Below, one piece after another: positions 16,085-24,855 of a stretch of 64,000 nt of DNA; the stretch's first letter is position 1, and the number at the start of each line of letters is the position of its first letter. The stretch covers positions 1-64,000 of the forward strand of contig NZ_AOMD01000005.1 in assembly GCF_000336915.1 (NCBI RefSeq), in the 5' to 3' direction. Origin of the DNA: Halococcus saccharolyticus DSM 5350. GTDB lineage: Archaea; Halobacteriota; Halobacteria; Halobacteriales; Halococcaceae. The notes beneath the pieces are model-generated. The model had not been told where the DNA came from. It ran no database searches and saw nothing but the letters and a program-made list of their open reading frames with translations. A program made the position numbers and the translations under genes.

Positions 16085-16432
16085 TCAATCCTCGTACGCG
16101 AGCTGCATGATCCACTGGGAGAAGGCGTCGCTCTCGGGTTCGACGTCCTCCTCGCCGACCAGCGGCGAGAGGTTGTTCCCAGCCATCAGCAGGGAGAAAT
16201 CGAGGTCGCGCGCGGCGGGGGCGATGTAGTAGGTGTTGTGGCCCTCGTAGACGGTGTCCTCGCGCTGGACGAGACCACGTTCTTCCAGCGATTCGGCGAT
16301 CCGACTGCCTTTGCGCGAACTCACGTCAAGCTCCTTCCAGAACTCGCTCTGGTGGATGCCTCCGGTCGTGCGGACGAGTTCGAGACCGGCGCGCTCCGCC
16401 TCCGAAAGGTCCCCTTCGGCTGCCGTGCTCAT
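16085..16432 (-). CDS. Winged-helix DNA-binding protein (MarR/Lrp-like)
   Basis: A 115-residue putative regulator. Residues about 10-70 form a winged helix-turn-helix (LVRTTGGIHQSEFWKELDVSSRKGSRIAESLEERGLVQRE), and the short C-terminal part (LLMAGNNLSPLVGEEDVEPE) may dimerise. Similar small HTH proteins are common next to unrelated genes in haloarchaea, and the target is unknown. The TATA-like GTTTAACC overlaps the stop codon of the upstream NRDE gene (about 16455-16462) and lies 24-30 bp before this ATG, so it has its own leaderless promoter despite the 24-bp gap. Confidence 0.8.
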   Translation of the reverse strand: MSTAAEGDLSEAERAGLELVRTTGGIHQSEFWKELDVSSRKGSRIAESLEERGLVQREDTVYEGHNTYYIAPAARDLDFSLLMAGNNLSPLVGEEDVEPESDAFSQWIMQLAYED

Positions 16433-16456
16433 GGCTGCTCAACGAACGGGGGTGGG

Positions 16457-17206
16457 TTAAACTTGGCTTTCGACTGGTTCGAACTCCGTTCGACACGGCG
16501 GTCCGTCGGCGTACTGATACTCTCCACTGCCGTCAGCACCGATCGTGAGCAGCGACGACGACCGGGTGCCGAAGTCGAACTCCTCGTGGTGGACACAGAC
16601 ACCGTAGTCGTGATCGCCAAGCACGTCGGCGGCCCGGTCGCGCCACTCTCGGGCGTGCTCGCCCGGTTCCGGCTGAAGCGCCTCGCGGACCTTTCGCCCG
16701 TTCTCGGCCTGCTGTTCGCCATGCTCGGGCCACGACGCCGGAATCGTAACTCGGCCGATCGCGCCGACGTTCATCACGACGTGGACGCCCGGATCGAGGG
16801 TTTCCACCCGTAGCCCGCCATCCCATTCGAGCAGCACGGCGGCGTTCGCGTCCGCGACGAGGAGGTTGAACCCCTCGTACTCGTCGGCCTCGACCGCACG
16901 TTCGGTGAGTCGAGCGGCGTCCTCGGCCGACTCGCAGTCGAGAGCGTCACGAACCAGTAGCCCGCGCGAGCGCTCGCCCGCGAGATCGGCGTCGGTCCAG
17001 CGGTTCGTGATCGCGACGAACACTCCATGTGCGTTGTACCCGATCCACGTCCCGCCAGCGTCGGCGTCGCGCGGTGCGACGACGCCAGGGTTTTCACCGA
17101 TCATCGCGGGCGGCTCCGATGGCCGATCGAGCGCCTCGTCGCGGTTGGCCGCCACGACCACGGGGTGGTCGGCGAAGGCCTGCCACGCGACGACGAGTGT
17201 GCACAT
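16457..17206 (-). CDS. NRDE family protein (TANGO2-like)
   Basis: A 249-residue NRDE-domain protein. The family hallmark Asn-Arg-Asp-Glu is at VVVAANRDEALDRPSEPP (residues 20-23), with an N-terminal MCTLVV that could expose Cys2 as an N-terminal nucleophile, as in Ntn hydrolases. Other family motifs are RDADAGGTWIGYNAHGVFVAITN and GFNLLVADANAAVLLEW. Eukaryotic TANGO2 has been linked to haem or lipid handling; the archaeal role is unknown. The gene has its own 150-bp upstream region, separating it from the sulfatase operon end. Confidence 0.9.
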   Translation of the reverse strand: MCTLVVAWQAFADHPVVVAANRDEALDRPSEPPAMIGENPGVVAPRDADAGGTWIGYNAHGVFVAITNRWTDADLAGERSRGLLVRDALDCESAEDAARLTERAVEADEYEGFNLLVADANAAVLLEWDGGLRVETLDPGVHVVMNVGAIGRVTIPASWPEHGEQQAENGRKVREALQPEPGEHAREWRDRAADVLGDHDYGVCVHHEEFDFGTRSSSLLTIGADGSGEYQYADGPPCRTEFEPVESQV

Positions 17207-17356
17207 ACTCTTTCGTTGGTGATGCGGAGTCTAAACCTCGCCGGTGAAGCCGAAGACCGATTCGACCCGATCGTCGACGGCGCGCTCGTCGGATTCGGGT
17301 TCACCACGATCGAGGACTCGCTGTACCTCACCCCACAGTCTCGCGGTTGTGACGTT

Positions 17357-18349
17357 TCAGGAGGGGACTTCCACGACGCACCGGAACCCGACGTGACTGG
17401 TCGAGGTATCGACTGGTTCCGGATACCGGGCGGCAGGTCGATACCGGAAACAGTAGTTCGGCGCACAGAGGTGCGAACCGCCTTTCAGCACTTTCCGAGG
17501 GATTCCGGACGGGTCTCTCGGGTCGACACTTTGCTCTTCAGTGACGGTACGAGAACCAGTCGGCGTACAACACGATGGTTCGGCATCGTTCGTGGATGGG
17601 TCGGCACTGTACCAGTCCTGAGTCCAGTCCCAGACGTTCCCTGCCATGTCGTACAGTCCGAATCCGTTGGCCGGAAACGAGCCGACGGGCGAGGTGCGCT
17701 CGTAGCCGTCGAGTGTTTTGTTCTCCTGTGGGAACTCGCCCTGCCAGGTGTTCGCCATCAGTTGCCCCTCGGGAACGTGTTCGTCGCCCCAGACGAATCG
17801 CGTCCCCTCCAGCCCTCCACGAGCGGCACGCTCCCACTGGGCCTCCGTCGGGAGGGTCTTGCCAGCCCACTCGGCGAACGCCGCCGCGTCCTCGTAGGCG
17901 ACGTGGACCACTGGATGATCCATCCTACCCTCGATGTCGCTATCTGGCCCAAGCGGGTGTCGCCACTCCGCACCCGGAACGTACTCCCACCACTGGCTCG
18001 GGTCGCGGCGGTTCACCGGTCCGTCGGGTTGTCGGAACACCGCCGACCCCGCGACGAGGGCGTCCGGGTCTGCGTCGGGATAGTCCGTGGGATCGGGATC
18101 GCGCTCGGCGACCGTCGTGTAGCCCGTATCGGCGACGAACGCGGCGAACTCCCGGTTCGTGGTCGGCGTGCGGTTCATCCAGAACCCGTCGATCGAGACC
18201 TCCCGGATCGGTCGTTCCTCCGGGTAGAACTCCTCTGAGCCCATTCGAAAGGTTCCGCCGGGTATCCACTCCATCTCCGGTTCCGGCGGTTCTCCCGGTG
18301 GCGCTTCGTCCGTTGCCGTTTTCGTCCGCGTGTTCGGGTCGCGTGTCAT
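17357..18349 (-). CDS. Formylglycine-generating enzyme (sulfatase-maturing, SUMF1 family)
   Basis: A 330-residue FGE that converts the active-site cysteine of type I sulfatases to formylglycine, using O2 and copper in characterised members. The FGE-sulfatase fold starts at EWIPGGTFRMGSEEFYPEE (about residue 28). Residues PTEAQWERAARGG, GLYDMAGNVWDWTQDW and the C-terminal KGGSHLCAPNYCFRYRPAAR are all present; in the last, Cys295 and Cys300 correspond to the two catalytic cysteines of human FGE (GGS-C-x4-C-RYR). Many FGE-like proteins lack these, so this one should be active. It is the last gene of a sulfatase, transporter, FGE operon. FGE homologues with both cysteines are, to my knowledge, uncommon in archaea. 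Confidence 0.93.
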   Translation of the reverse strand: MTRDPNTRTKTATDEAPPGEPPEPEMEWIPGGTFRMGSEEFYPEERPIREVSIDGFWMNRTPTTNREFAAFVADTGYTTVAERDPDPTDYPDADPDALVAGSAVFRQPDGPVNRRDPSQWWEYVPGAEWRHPLGPDSDIEGRMDHPVVHVAYEDAAAFAEWAGKTLPTEAQWERAARGGLEGTRFVWGDEHVPEGQLMANTWQGEFPQENKTLDGYERTSPVGSFPANGFGLYDMAGNVWDWTQDWYSADPSTNDAEPSCCTPTGSRTVTEEQSVDPRDPSGIPRKVLKGGSHLCAPNYCFRYRPAARYPEPVDTSTSHVGFRCVVEVPS

Positions 18350-18426
18350 CCGTTGTGTTTGTCGATTGATTTGGTTTCGAATCGTTCGTTGTTTTCCTCA
18401 GTCCAGGTGGTCGCTACACCGCTGGG

Positions 18427-19311
18427 TCAATCGTCAGACACCACCTCCTCGGTCATCCGTGTCGAGTTCGATCGATCCGTGCGCTTCCCGAGTTCGCCGC
18501 CGACGACCAACAGCACCGCCAGCATCATCAGTGCGCCGACCAGGAGCGTGACGATCACGTCGGGATCCGTGAAGTTCCCCGCGCCCACGACGAGCGCGGC
18601 GGAGATGTTCCGTTGTGCCGTTCCCAGCCCGACGACGGACCTGGTCTCGACGGTCGGCCCACCCAGCACGTATCCAGCCGCCAGCGAGAGGACGACGAGC
18701 ACCAACAGGGCGACGATGAGTCCGGTCCCGATGACACCGACGATGTTCTCGAAGTTCAACACCAGCATGAGCACCATCAGGAGGACCAGCGACGTGCTGG
18801 CGGTCTGTGCCATCGTCGGCTGCAACGTCGACGCCACGCCCGCGTACCGACTTCTGATCACCAGGCCAGCGGCCAGCGGCAGGAGCATCAACACGACGAG
18901 CGAACTCGCGATGTCGAGCGGGTTCACCTCGACGCCGGGGAGCAACAGCGGCAACACCAGCGGGACGTACGCGACCGTCACCACCATCAGTAGGACCATG
19001 AGTCCCACACCGAACGCGACGTCACCCTTGGCGGCCTGGACCAGTGTCGGCAGGAACGGCGCTCCGGCGGCGGTCGCGAGCAGCACGAGGCCGATCGACT
19101 GTGGCTCCGAGAGGGGCACGACGAGGAGGATCCCGAAGGCGACCAGCGGCACCACGACGAAGTTGGCAAGCAGTGCCTTCGCGACGCGTCGCGTGTTCCT
19201 GAGCGGGGTGACGATCTGATCGAGGGTCAGGCTCAGTCCCATCGCGAGCATGCTGGCCACGACGAAGACCAGCACCGCGAGCCGAGCCAGCGACTCCAGA
19301 ACTACCGGCAT
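18427..19311 (-). CDS. Bile acid:sodium symporter (BASS) family transporter
   Basis: A 294-residue integral membrane protein with about nine to ten hydrophobic segments matching the BASS/SBF family, which moves organic anions (bile acids, sulfated steroids, pantoate, small keto acids) with Na+. Features are an N-terminal MLAMGLSLTLDQIVTPLRN, a crossover segment with GLVLLATAAGAPFLPTLVQAAKGDVAF, and GLGTAQRNISAALVVGAGNF in the second half. Lying 66 bp after the sulfatase and 77 bp before the FGE gene on the same strand, it likely imports a sulfated or desulfated organic anion; this is inference from context. Confidence 0.88.
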   Translation of the reverse strand: MPVVLESLARLAVLVFVVASMLAMGLSLTLDQIVTPLRNTRRVAKALLANFVVVPLVAFGILLVVPLSEPQSIGLVLLATAAGAPFLPTLVQAAKGDVAFGVGLMVLLMVVTVAYVPLVLPLLLPGVEVNPLDIASSLVVLMLLPLAAGLVIRSRYAGVASTLQPTMAQTASTSLVLLMVLMLVLNFENIVGVIGTGLIVALLVLVVLSLAAGYVLGGPTVETRSVVGLGTAQRNISAALVVGAGNFTDPDVIVTLLVGALMMLAVLLVVGGELGKRTDRSNSTRMTEEVVSDD

Positions 19312-19377
19312 CTCGAACCGTCTTCGTCTCCGGTCATGGTGGTGTGACGACGGGCCACGGCGCGGTGGCGAGGTGGC

Positions 19378-21696
19378 TCACTCCCGGGCCATGATGCGAT
19401 CCATCTCGGCCTCGTGGTGGACGACCGCGTCGCCGCTCACGTCGACGGTCACCCGATCGAGGTCGCCCGTGAACGCGAACGGGGCTCGGTCACGGTAGAC
19501 ATCAGAGACGGCGTTGGTCGCGTCGCGACCACAGCTCAACCCCGCGGTCAGGCCCGTCGTTATCGGAATCGTCACGGGAATCTCGCCCTCGCCGACCTGT
19601 TCGTCGCCGTAGTAGAGCCGAACCGTTCCCGGCCGGCCCTCGCCGTTTTCGAGGTCAAGGTCGCCGGTCGTCTCGAACTCCATCCGGACCGAAACCTCGC
19701 CTTCGGGAAGCGGTTCGTCCGCGATCACCTCGTACTCCTCCTTGCCGACGTAGTTGTGGACGTAGCGGAGTTGACCGTCCATGACGTACAGCGAGTAGCC
19801 GCCCGACCGGGAGCCGTTGGCGATGAGGACCCCCTCATCCTCGCCGTCGGCTGTCGTCAGGTCGGCGGTAATGCTGTGATCCCGGTTGAGTACCTTGACC
19901 GCGGCGTTCTCCGGAATGGGCTGGCCCCCGGGGTAGTAGACGTACGTGTCACGGGGCCTGCCGGGCTCGGGGCGTTCCTCGGCGAAGCGCTGCGTGCCAC
20001 GACCGTCGAGCGGCAACACGTCGTGTTTGCCGGCTTCGGTCCACCACAACTGGATGAGTTCGAGGAGCTTCTCGGGGTGTTCGTCGCTCACGTCGTGTGC
20101 CTCCGAGAAGTCCTCGGCGACGTGGTAGAGCTCCCAGCCGGAGTCTTCGAGACTCGTCGCCGAGAGGTCTTCAGTGGTGATCGGTTTGTTGAACTCCCAC
20201 GGGTGGACCGCGCGCCACCCGTCGTGATAGATCGCCCGGGTGGCGAACATCTCGAAGTACTGGGTGGTGTGCCGTTCCGGGGCGTCCGGTTCTTCGAAGG
20301 AGTAGGCGAAGCTCGTTCCCTCGATGGGTGATTGGGGGACGCCCTTTATTTCGTCGGGGGCGTCGATATCCAGACACTCCAGCACCGTGGGGACGACGTC
20401 GATGGCGTGGATGAACTGCTCGCGAATCTCGCCACTAGCCTCGATACCCTCGGGCCACGAGAGCACGAACGGATCGCTCGCGCCGCCACGGTAGGTCTCG
20501 CGTTTCCAGCGGCGGAACGGCGTGTTGCCGGCCCACGTCCAGCCCCACGGGTAGTGATTGAAGTACTCCGGGCCGCCGAGGTCGTCCATCGCTTCGAGGT
20601 TTTCCTCTAGATCTTCCTCAACGTTGTTGAAGAAGTGATTCTCGTCGACGGAACCGTTCGGGCCACCTTCCGCGCTCGCACCGTTGTCCGAGAGCACCAT
20701 CACGAGGGTGTTCTCCCGCTCGCCGAGCTCTTCGAGGTAGTCGAGGACTTTGCCGATCTGGTGGTCGGTGTGTTCGAGGAACCCGGCGAATATCTCCATC
20801 ATCCTGGCGTAGAGGCGTTGTTCGTCATCGGAGAGCGAATCCCACGCTCGGACGTCCTCGTTCTGTGGCGACAGCTCCGTGTTCTCCGGGACGACGCCGA
20901 GTTCTTTCTGGCGCTCCAGAATCTGCTCGCGCGCCTCGTCCCATCCCATGTCGAACTCGCCTTCGTACTTCTCGATCCACTCCTCGGGCACCTGGTGCGG
21001 TGCGTGACACGCACCGGGACAGAAGTACGTGAAGAAGGGCTTGTCGGGATCGACCTGTTTGGCGTCACCGATGAAGTCGATGGCGCGCTGGGCGATGTCC
21101 TCGGTGAGGTGATAGCCCTCCTCCGGCGTCGTCGGTGGATCGACCTGGTGGTTGTCGTGAACGAGCGAAGGTGTGTACTGGTCGGTGTCGCCACCGAGGA
21201 ATCCGTAGTATCGTTCGAAGCCACGGCCGAGCGGCCACTGATCGTACGGTCCCGCAGCGCTGTTCGTCTCCGAGGGAGTCAGGTGCCACTTGCCGAGCGC
21301 GTAGGTGCTGTAGCCCTCCTCCACGAGCGTCTCGGGGAGGAACCCGTTCTCGTGGGGGATGTGGGCGTTGTATCCCGGAAATCCCGTCGATACCTCGGCG
21401 ATGCTGGCCATCCCGTTGGAGTGGTGGTTCCGCCCGGTCATCAGACAACTCCGGGTCGGCGAACAGATCGCCGTCGTGTGGAAGTTGTTGTACTGAAGGC
21501 CGTTCTCGGCGAGACGGTCGATGTTGGGCGTGTCGGCGATCCCGCCATAACAGCCCCAGTGGCCGAACCCGACGTCGTCGAGGGTGATCAACAGAACGTT
21601 CGGTGCGTCCTCCGACGCTCGCGCCTGGTCGGGCCACCACGGTTCGGATTCGTCGTACGTGCGTCCAATGCGGCCGTGAAATTCCTGATTTGCCAT
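19378..21696 (-). CDS. Arylsulfatase-type formylglycine-dependent sulfatase
   Basis: A 772-residue type I sulfatase. Metal and catalytic residues are visible: NVLLITLDDVGFG (Asp40, Asp41), the modification motif CSPTR at 78-82 (Cys78 becomes formylglycine) within the extended SCLMTGRNHH signature, KWHLTP, and VLSDNGASAEGG for the second metal site. The C-terminal about 250 residues form a beta-rich domain. Length and motifs are closest to the about 780-residue arylsulfatase group including mycobacterial AtsA. No export signal is visible, so it is probably cytoplasmic, fitting substrate import by the adjacent BASS transporter and cytoplasmic maturation by the adjacent FGE. The ATG at 21696 follows a purine-rich GGGGGAA stretch. 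The true substrate is unknown. Confidence 0.94.
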   Translation of the reverse strand: MANQEFHGRIGRTYDESEPWWPDQARASEDAPNVLLITLDDVGFGHWGCYGGIADTPNIDRLAENGLQYNNFHTTAICSPTRSCLMTGRNHHSNGMASIAEVSTGFPGYNAHIPHENGFLPETLVEEGYSTYALGKWHLTPSETNSAAGPYDQWPLGRGFERYYGFLGGDTDQYTPSLVHDNHQVDPPTTPEEGYHLTEDIAQRAIDFIGDAKQVDPDKPFFTYFCPGACHAPHQVPEEWIEKYEGEFDMGWDEAREQILERQKELGVVPENTELSPQNEDVRAWDSLSDDEQRLYARMMEIFAGFLEHTDHQIGKVLDYLEELGERENTLVMVLSDNGASAEGGPNGSVDENHFFNNVEEDLEENLEAMDDLGGPEYFNHYPWGWTWAGNTPFRRWKRETYRGGASDPFVLSWPEGIEASGEIREQFIHAIDVVPTVLECLDIDAPDEIKGVPQSPIEGTSFAYSFEEPDAPERHTTQYFEMFATRAIYHDGWRAVHPWEFNKPITTEDLSATSLEDSGWELYHVAEDFSEAHDVSDEHPEKLLELIQLWWTEAGKHDVLPLDGRGTQRFAEERPEPGRPRDTYVYYPGGQPIPENAAVKVLNRDHSITADLTTADGEDEGVLIANGSRSGGYSLYVMDGQLRYVHNYVGKEEYEVIADEPLPEGEVSVRMEFETTGDLDLENGEGRPGTVRLYYGDEQVGEGEIPVTIPITTGLTAGLSCGRDATNAVSDVYRDRAPFAFTGDLDRVTVDVSGDAVVHHEAEMDRIMARE

Positions 21697-21838
21697 CGTG
21701 TTCCCCCATCACTCCGTCGATCGGGCCTCGGATCGAGTCGTGTGCTCGTTTACGCTGCGGAGCGCTCAGCCGTCCACGATTCGGTGGCCTCGATTTCGGA
21801 GCCGTGTTACCAACACTCCCTAGCCGATGATAACTTTT

Positions 21839-21860
21839 GCTGAAAATATATTTTTTCAGC
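21839..21860. promoter_or_regulatory. AT-rich inverted repeat between nhaP and the sulfatase operon
   Basis: GCTGAAAA (21839-21846), TATATT, TTTTCAGC (21853-21860): perfect 8-bp arms. It lies 143 bp upstream of the sulfatase ATG and 85 bp past the antiporter stop, both read on the minus strand. It could be an operator over the TATA region of the sulfatase operon or a terminator for the antiporter gene; the sequence cannot decide. Confidence 0.5.
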
Positions 21861-21944
21861 TACGAATTTCTGAGCCGGGGAGTTCGCAGAGCCCACTGTC
21901 GTCAAATCGGTCGACGAGTGCCTTGTGGAACCGTTGGCGGATGC

Positions 21945-23183
21945 CTATTCGTTGATTCCGAGTCTATCGACGAGTCCGCCCATCGTCTGCCCGTTGACGA
22001 GCAGCGTGAACGCGGCCACACCGAAGACGAGCGCGTAGAGCTGTTCGGTGAGTGGCTCGGGGAGCACCTCTCCGACGTCAAGCACCAGTGCGATCGAGAC
22101 CGATGCGTGAATCCCGCTCCACGTCAGGACGTGCTGATAGGAGCGGGGAATTCTCGTGGCGAGAAATCGGTTGAGAACGCCGACCAGCGGGTAGATAACG
22201 ATGGCTCGGGAGAAAAAGACGAGGACGATGGCGGCGACGATCTCCGGGCCGTACTCGACGAGGAGCGGCCAGGGTGTGACGATACCGATCGCCACGAACA
22301 GCGCCGTGTTCGCGAGGAACCCCGCGACCGACCACGTCGTCCCGACGGTCGCGTGCGTCTCCGGGGCCATCGCGGTCCGGTTTGCGCGGGACGCGAAAAC
22401 CATGCCGGCAGCGAGCGTCCCGATGACGCCACTGGTCCCCAGCGTGTCGAGGAGGACGTAAACGCCGTAGGCGAGCAACAGCGAGACGACCACTGCGGTC
22501 ATCTCGTCGTCGCTCGCCGCGACGAGTTCGGCAGCGACGTACCCTGCAACGGCACCGACGAGGATACCTCCCACGACGGCGACGACGATACCCACACCGA
22601 CGGTGACGAGGAACTCTCGACTCGTGAACAGGTCACTCGGGGGTACCGATGGGGACTCCGTTTCGAGGAAAGCGGTCAGCACGACGGAGTAGACGACGAT
22701 GGAGACACCGTCGTTCAGGAGACTCTCGCCTTCGACGACGATGCCGAGTTGTTCGGGGACACCGAGTTCCTCGAACACAGCGAGAACCGAGACGGGGTCC
22801 GTCGGCATCACGATCGCACCGAAGAGGATGGCGACGGCCACCGAGAAGCCGAAAACGATCGGTCCGACGACGGCGACGACGGCGATCGAGAGGAGAAGAC
22901 CCACGATCGCGAGCGCGAGAATGGCGACGAGGTTCTCCCGAAACGCCGCGACGTCGATGGTGACCGCGTCCTCGAAGATGAGTGCCGGAAGCAAGACGAG
23001 CAGGATGAACTCCGGAGTGAGTTCGAACTGGATCGGCGATCCGACGGCCGAAACGGCGATCCCCGCGATGAGAAGACCGTTCGTGTACTGTATTCGCGCG
23101 GACCGCTCGGTCAGCAATCCAACGACAGCGGCGATGGCGAGCAGGTAGAGCAGTGTAACCAACTGCTCTTCGAGTGCTACCAT
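21945..23183 (-). CDS. Na+/H+ antiporter, CPA1 (NhaP) family
   Basis: A 412-residue membrane protein with about 11-12 hydrophobic segments. Family motifs are LLPALIFEDAVTIDVAAFRENL, the ion-binding unwound helix region AIVMPTDPVSVLAVFEELGVP, and VEGESLLNDGVSIVVYSVVL with the conserved Asn-Asp. Members exchange cytoplasmic Na+ (or K+) for protons, a key job in a halophile. No large C-terminal cytoplasmic domain is present. It is transcribed in the same direction as the sulfatase operon but separated by about 250 bp with the inverted repeat, so probably independent. Confidence 0.92.
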   Translation of the reverse strand: MVALEEQLVTLLYLLAIAAVVGLLTERSARIQYTNGLLIAGIAVSAVGSPIQFELTPEFILLVLLPALIFEDAVTIDVAAFRENLVAILALAIVGLLLSIAVVAVVGPIVFGFSVAVAILFGAIVMPTDPVSVLAVFEELGVPEQLGIVVEGESLLNDGVSIVVYSVVLTAFLETESPSVPPSDLFTSREFLVTVGVGIVVAVVGGILVGAVAGYVAAELVAASDDEMTAVVVSLLLAYGVYVLLDTLGTSGVIGTLAAGMVFASRANRTAMAPETHATVGTTWSVAGFLANTALFVAIGIVTPWPLLVEYGPEIVAAIVLVFFSRAIVIYPLVGVLNRFLATRIPRSYQHVLTWSGIHASVSIALVLDVGEVLPEPLTEQLYALVFGVAAFTLLVNGQTMGGLVDRLGINE

Positions 23184-23310
23184 AGGCAGTCAATTCTCGG
23201 GCGTTGAGTTAACTGCACCCCTCGAACGAACACACTCCCTGTCGAATCGTTCTCCGACGGTGCGAGACGTGGTTACTGCGCGACCCCGAGCCAGCGTCGT
23301 ACTATAGGGA

Positions 23311-24222
23311 TTAGCAATCAAATCCATACCTTGGTTTGCATACCTTCCGGTGGCTGTCAGGAATGGCGTGCAAGATAGAGAGCGCGTATCGGTCACGGGG
23401 CTCGATTGAATTCAATACTATGACGAGTGGAATATTCACCGGCCAATCTTTGGGACTCGGTTGGACTTGGTCCGTCGGTCGGATCATGACCTCATTAATG
23501 TCCATGTGCTCCGGCTGGGACACGACGAACATAATCGTCCGGGCGATATCGTCAGGTTGGAGAGCCCGCATCGAACCGACGTATTCCTCTACCCCTCCTT
23601 TGATATCCTCATCAGGAATGTGTTCGAGGAGTTCTGTACTGACCGCACCCGGTTCAATCGTCGCCACACGAATTCCCTCCGAGGCGACGTCCAGACGGAG
23701 CGAATCGCCGAACATCTTCACGCCGGCTTTCGCCGCGTTGTAGTGAGAACTGTTCGCTTGCAGGAACCGTCCGACGACTGAAGAAAGGTTGACGACGTGC
23801 CCGCTCTCTTGGTCCAGCATCGTGGGAATCACAGCGTGTGTGAGAGAGATGAGACCAGTGAGATTGACATCGATGGTCGTCCGGAGTGTTTCCTTGTCAG
23901 CATCCGCAATATGCGTCAAAGGCATGAGTCCCGCATTATTCACGAGAATGTCGATGCGACCGTATTCGTCGGTCGTCGTCTCGACTAAATTGTCGATGTC
24001 GTCGTCATCGGTGATGTCGGTCGGAACGACGAGTGTCTCACCGTCTTCGTTCTCGATCTGGGCTGCGAGATCGTCGAGTTCGTCCTTCCGTCGGGCAGCA
24101 AGTACGACACTCGCGCCGCGCGATGCCAGAGACTTGGCTGTTGCTTCACCAATCCCCGACGATGCCCCAGTAACGATTGCAACCTGTCCCTCTAGTTCGG
24201 AACCAAACTCCGCTGTCATCAA
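23311..24222 (-). CDS. Short-chain dehydrogenase/reductase with C-terminal extension
   Basis: A 303-residue SDR, NAD(P)H-dependent, of the YdfG-like 3-hydroxy acid/serine dehydrogenase branch. Motifs are VTGASSGIG (cofactor), NNAG, catalytic Ser in VNLSSVVG, and YNAAK. The fold normally ends near residue 248 (NEVMIRPTDQV), but here about 55 further residues follow (QPSPKDWPVNIPL...KPRYGFDC) with no recognisable domain. This suggests a lost stop codon or a read-through into former non-coding DNA. Base composition is lower in GC than its surroundings. It lies downstream of a cupin gene and a Bat-type regulator on the same strand. Two ATGs open the frame, at 24222 and 24219. Confidence 0.92.
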   Translation of the reverse strand: MMTAEFGSELEGQVAIVTGASSGIGEATAKSLASRGASVVLAARRKDELDDLAAQIENEDGETLVVPTDITDDDDIDNLVETTTDEYGRIDILVNNAGLMPLTHIADADKETLRTTIDVNLTGLISLTHAVIPTMLDQESGHVVNLSSVVGRFLQANSSHYNAAKAGVKMFGDSLRLDVASEGIRVATIEPGAVSTELLEHIPDEDIKGGVEEYVGSMRALQPDDIARTIMFVVSQPEHMDINEVMIRPTDQVQPSPKDWPVNIPLVIVLNSIEPRDRYALSILHAIPDSHRKVCKPRYGFDC

Positions 24223-24399
24223 CTGAAAAGAGGGTAGGGAATGGGTTAGATTCGATGCTATCTCTAAAGCACGTTTATGTACTGAGGATTATCGGGCTCA
24301 GCAGTCTCATCCAGTTCGTCGTCTGGCCATGCAGTCATTGATTACTTCTCGGAGTAGGGGAGTATACTCGAGTGCAGGTCCAGCTGGAATAGTTTTGGA

Positions 24400-24807
24400 T
24401 TAGCTCTCTGACCCCGGGTGGTACTCCTCGTCGGTGACGTGTTCGAGCCAGGTGACGGTTTCTCCGTCCTGTTCCTCCTGAATGGCGATATGAGTCATCG
24501 CGTTGTCCGACGTCGCGCCGTGCCAGTGTTTCTCGTCCGGCGGGAACCAGACCACGTCGCCCGCACGGATCTGTTCGATTTCTCCGCCCTCGCGTTGCAC
24601 GAGACCGCAACCACTCGTCACGATTAGCCGCTGGCCGAGTGGGTGGGTGTGCCACGCAGTGCGAGCCCCCGGGTCGAATGAGACGGTCGCCGTCGCTGCA
24701 CGGGCTTCATCTTGCGGGTCAAACAGGGAGTCGATCCGAGCGTTTCCGGTGAAGTATTCGTCGGGTCCTTTAGTGGCGGATTGCGAGCAACCGTTGGTGA
24801 TATGCAT
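24400..24807 (-). CDS. Small cupin-domain protein
   Basis: A 135-residue single-cupin protein. The metal-site motifs are visible: [19 protein letters not shown] (first cupin motif with two His) and [27 protein letters not shown] (second motif with His). This subgroup often occurs beside SDRs and carboxymuconolactone-decarboxylase-like proteins; the reaction is unknown. It is placed between the SDR gene (177 bp downstream) and the Bat-type regulator (48 bp upstream), all on the minus strand. Confidence 0.88.
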   Translation of the reverse strand: MHITNGCSQSATKGPDEYFTGNARIDSLFDPQDEARAATATVSFDPGARTAWHTHPLGQRLIVTSGCGLVQREGGEIEQIRAGDVVWFPPDEKHWHGATSDNAMTHIAIQEEQDGETVTWLEHVTDEEYHPGSES

Positions 24808-24855
24808 GGTTTGTCCTCTCTCACCAGTTGGGTATCATCTGACTTGGTTCCGAGG

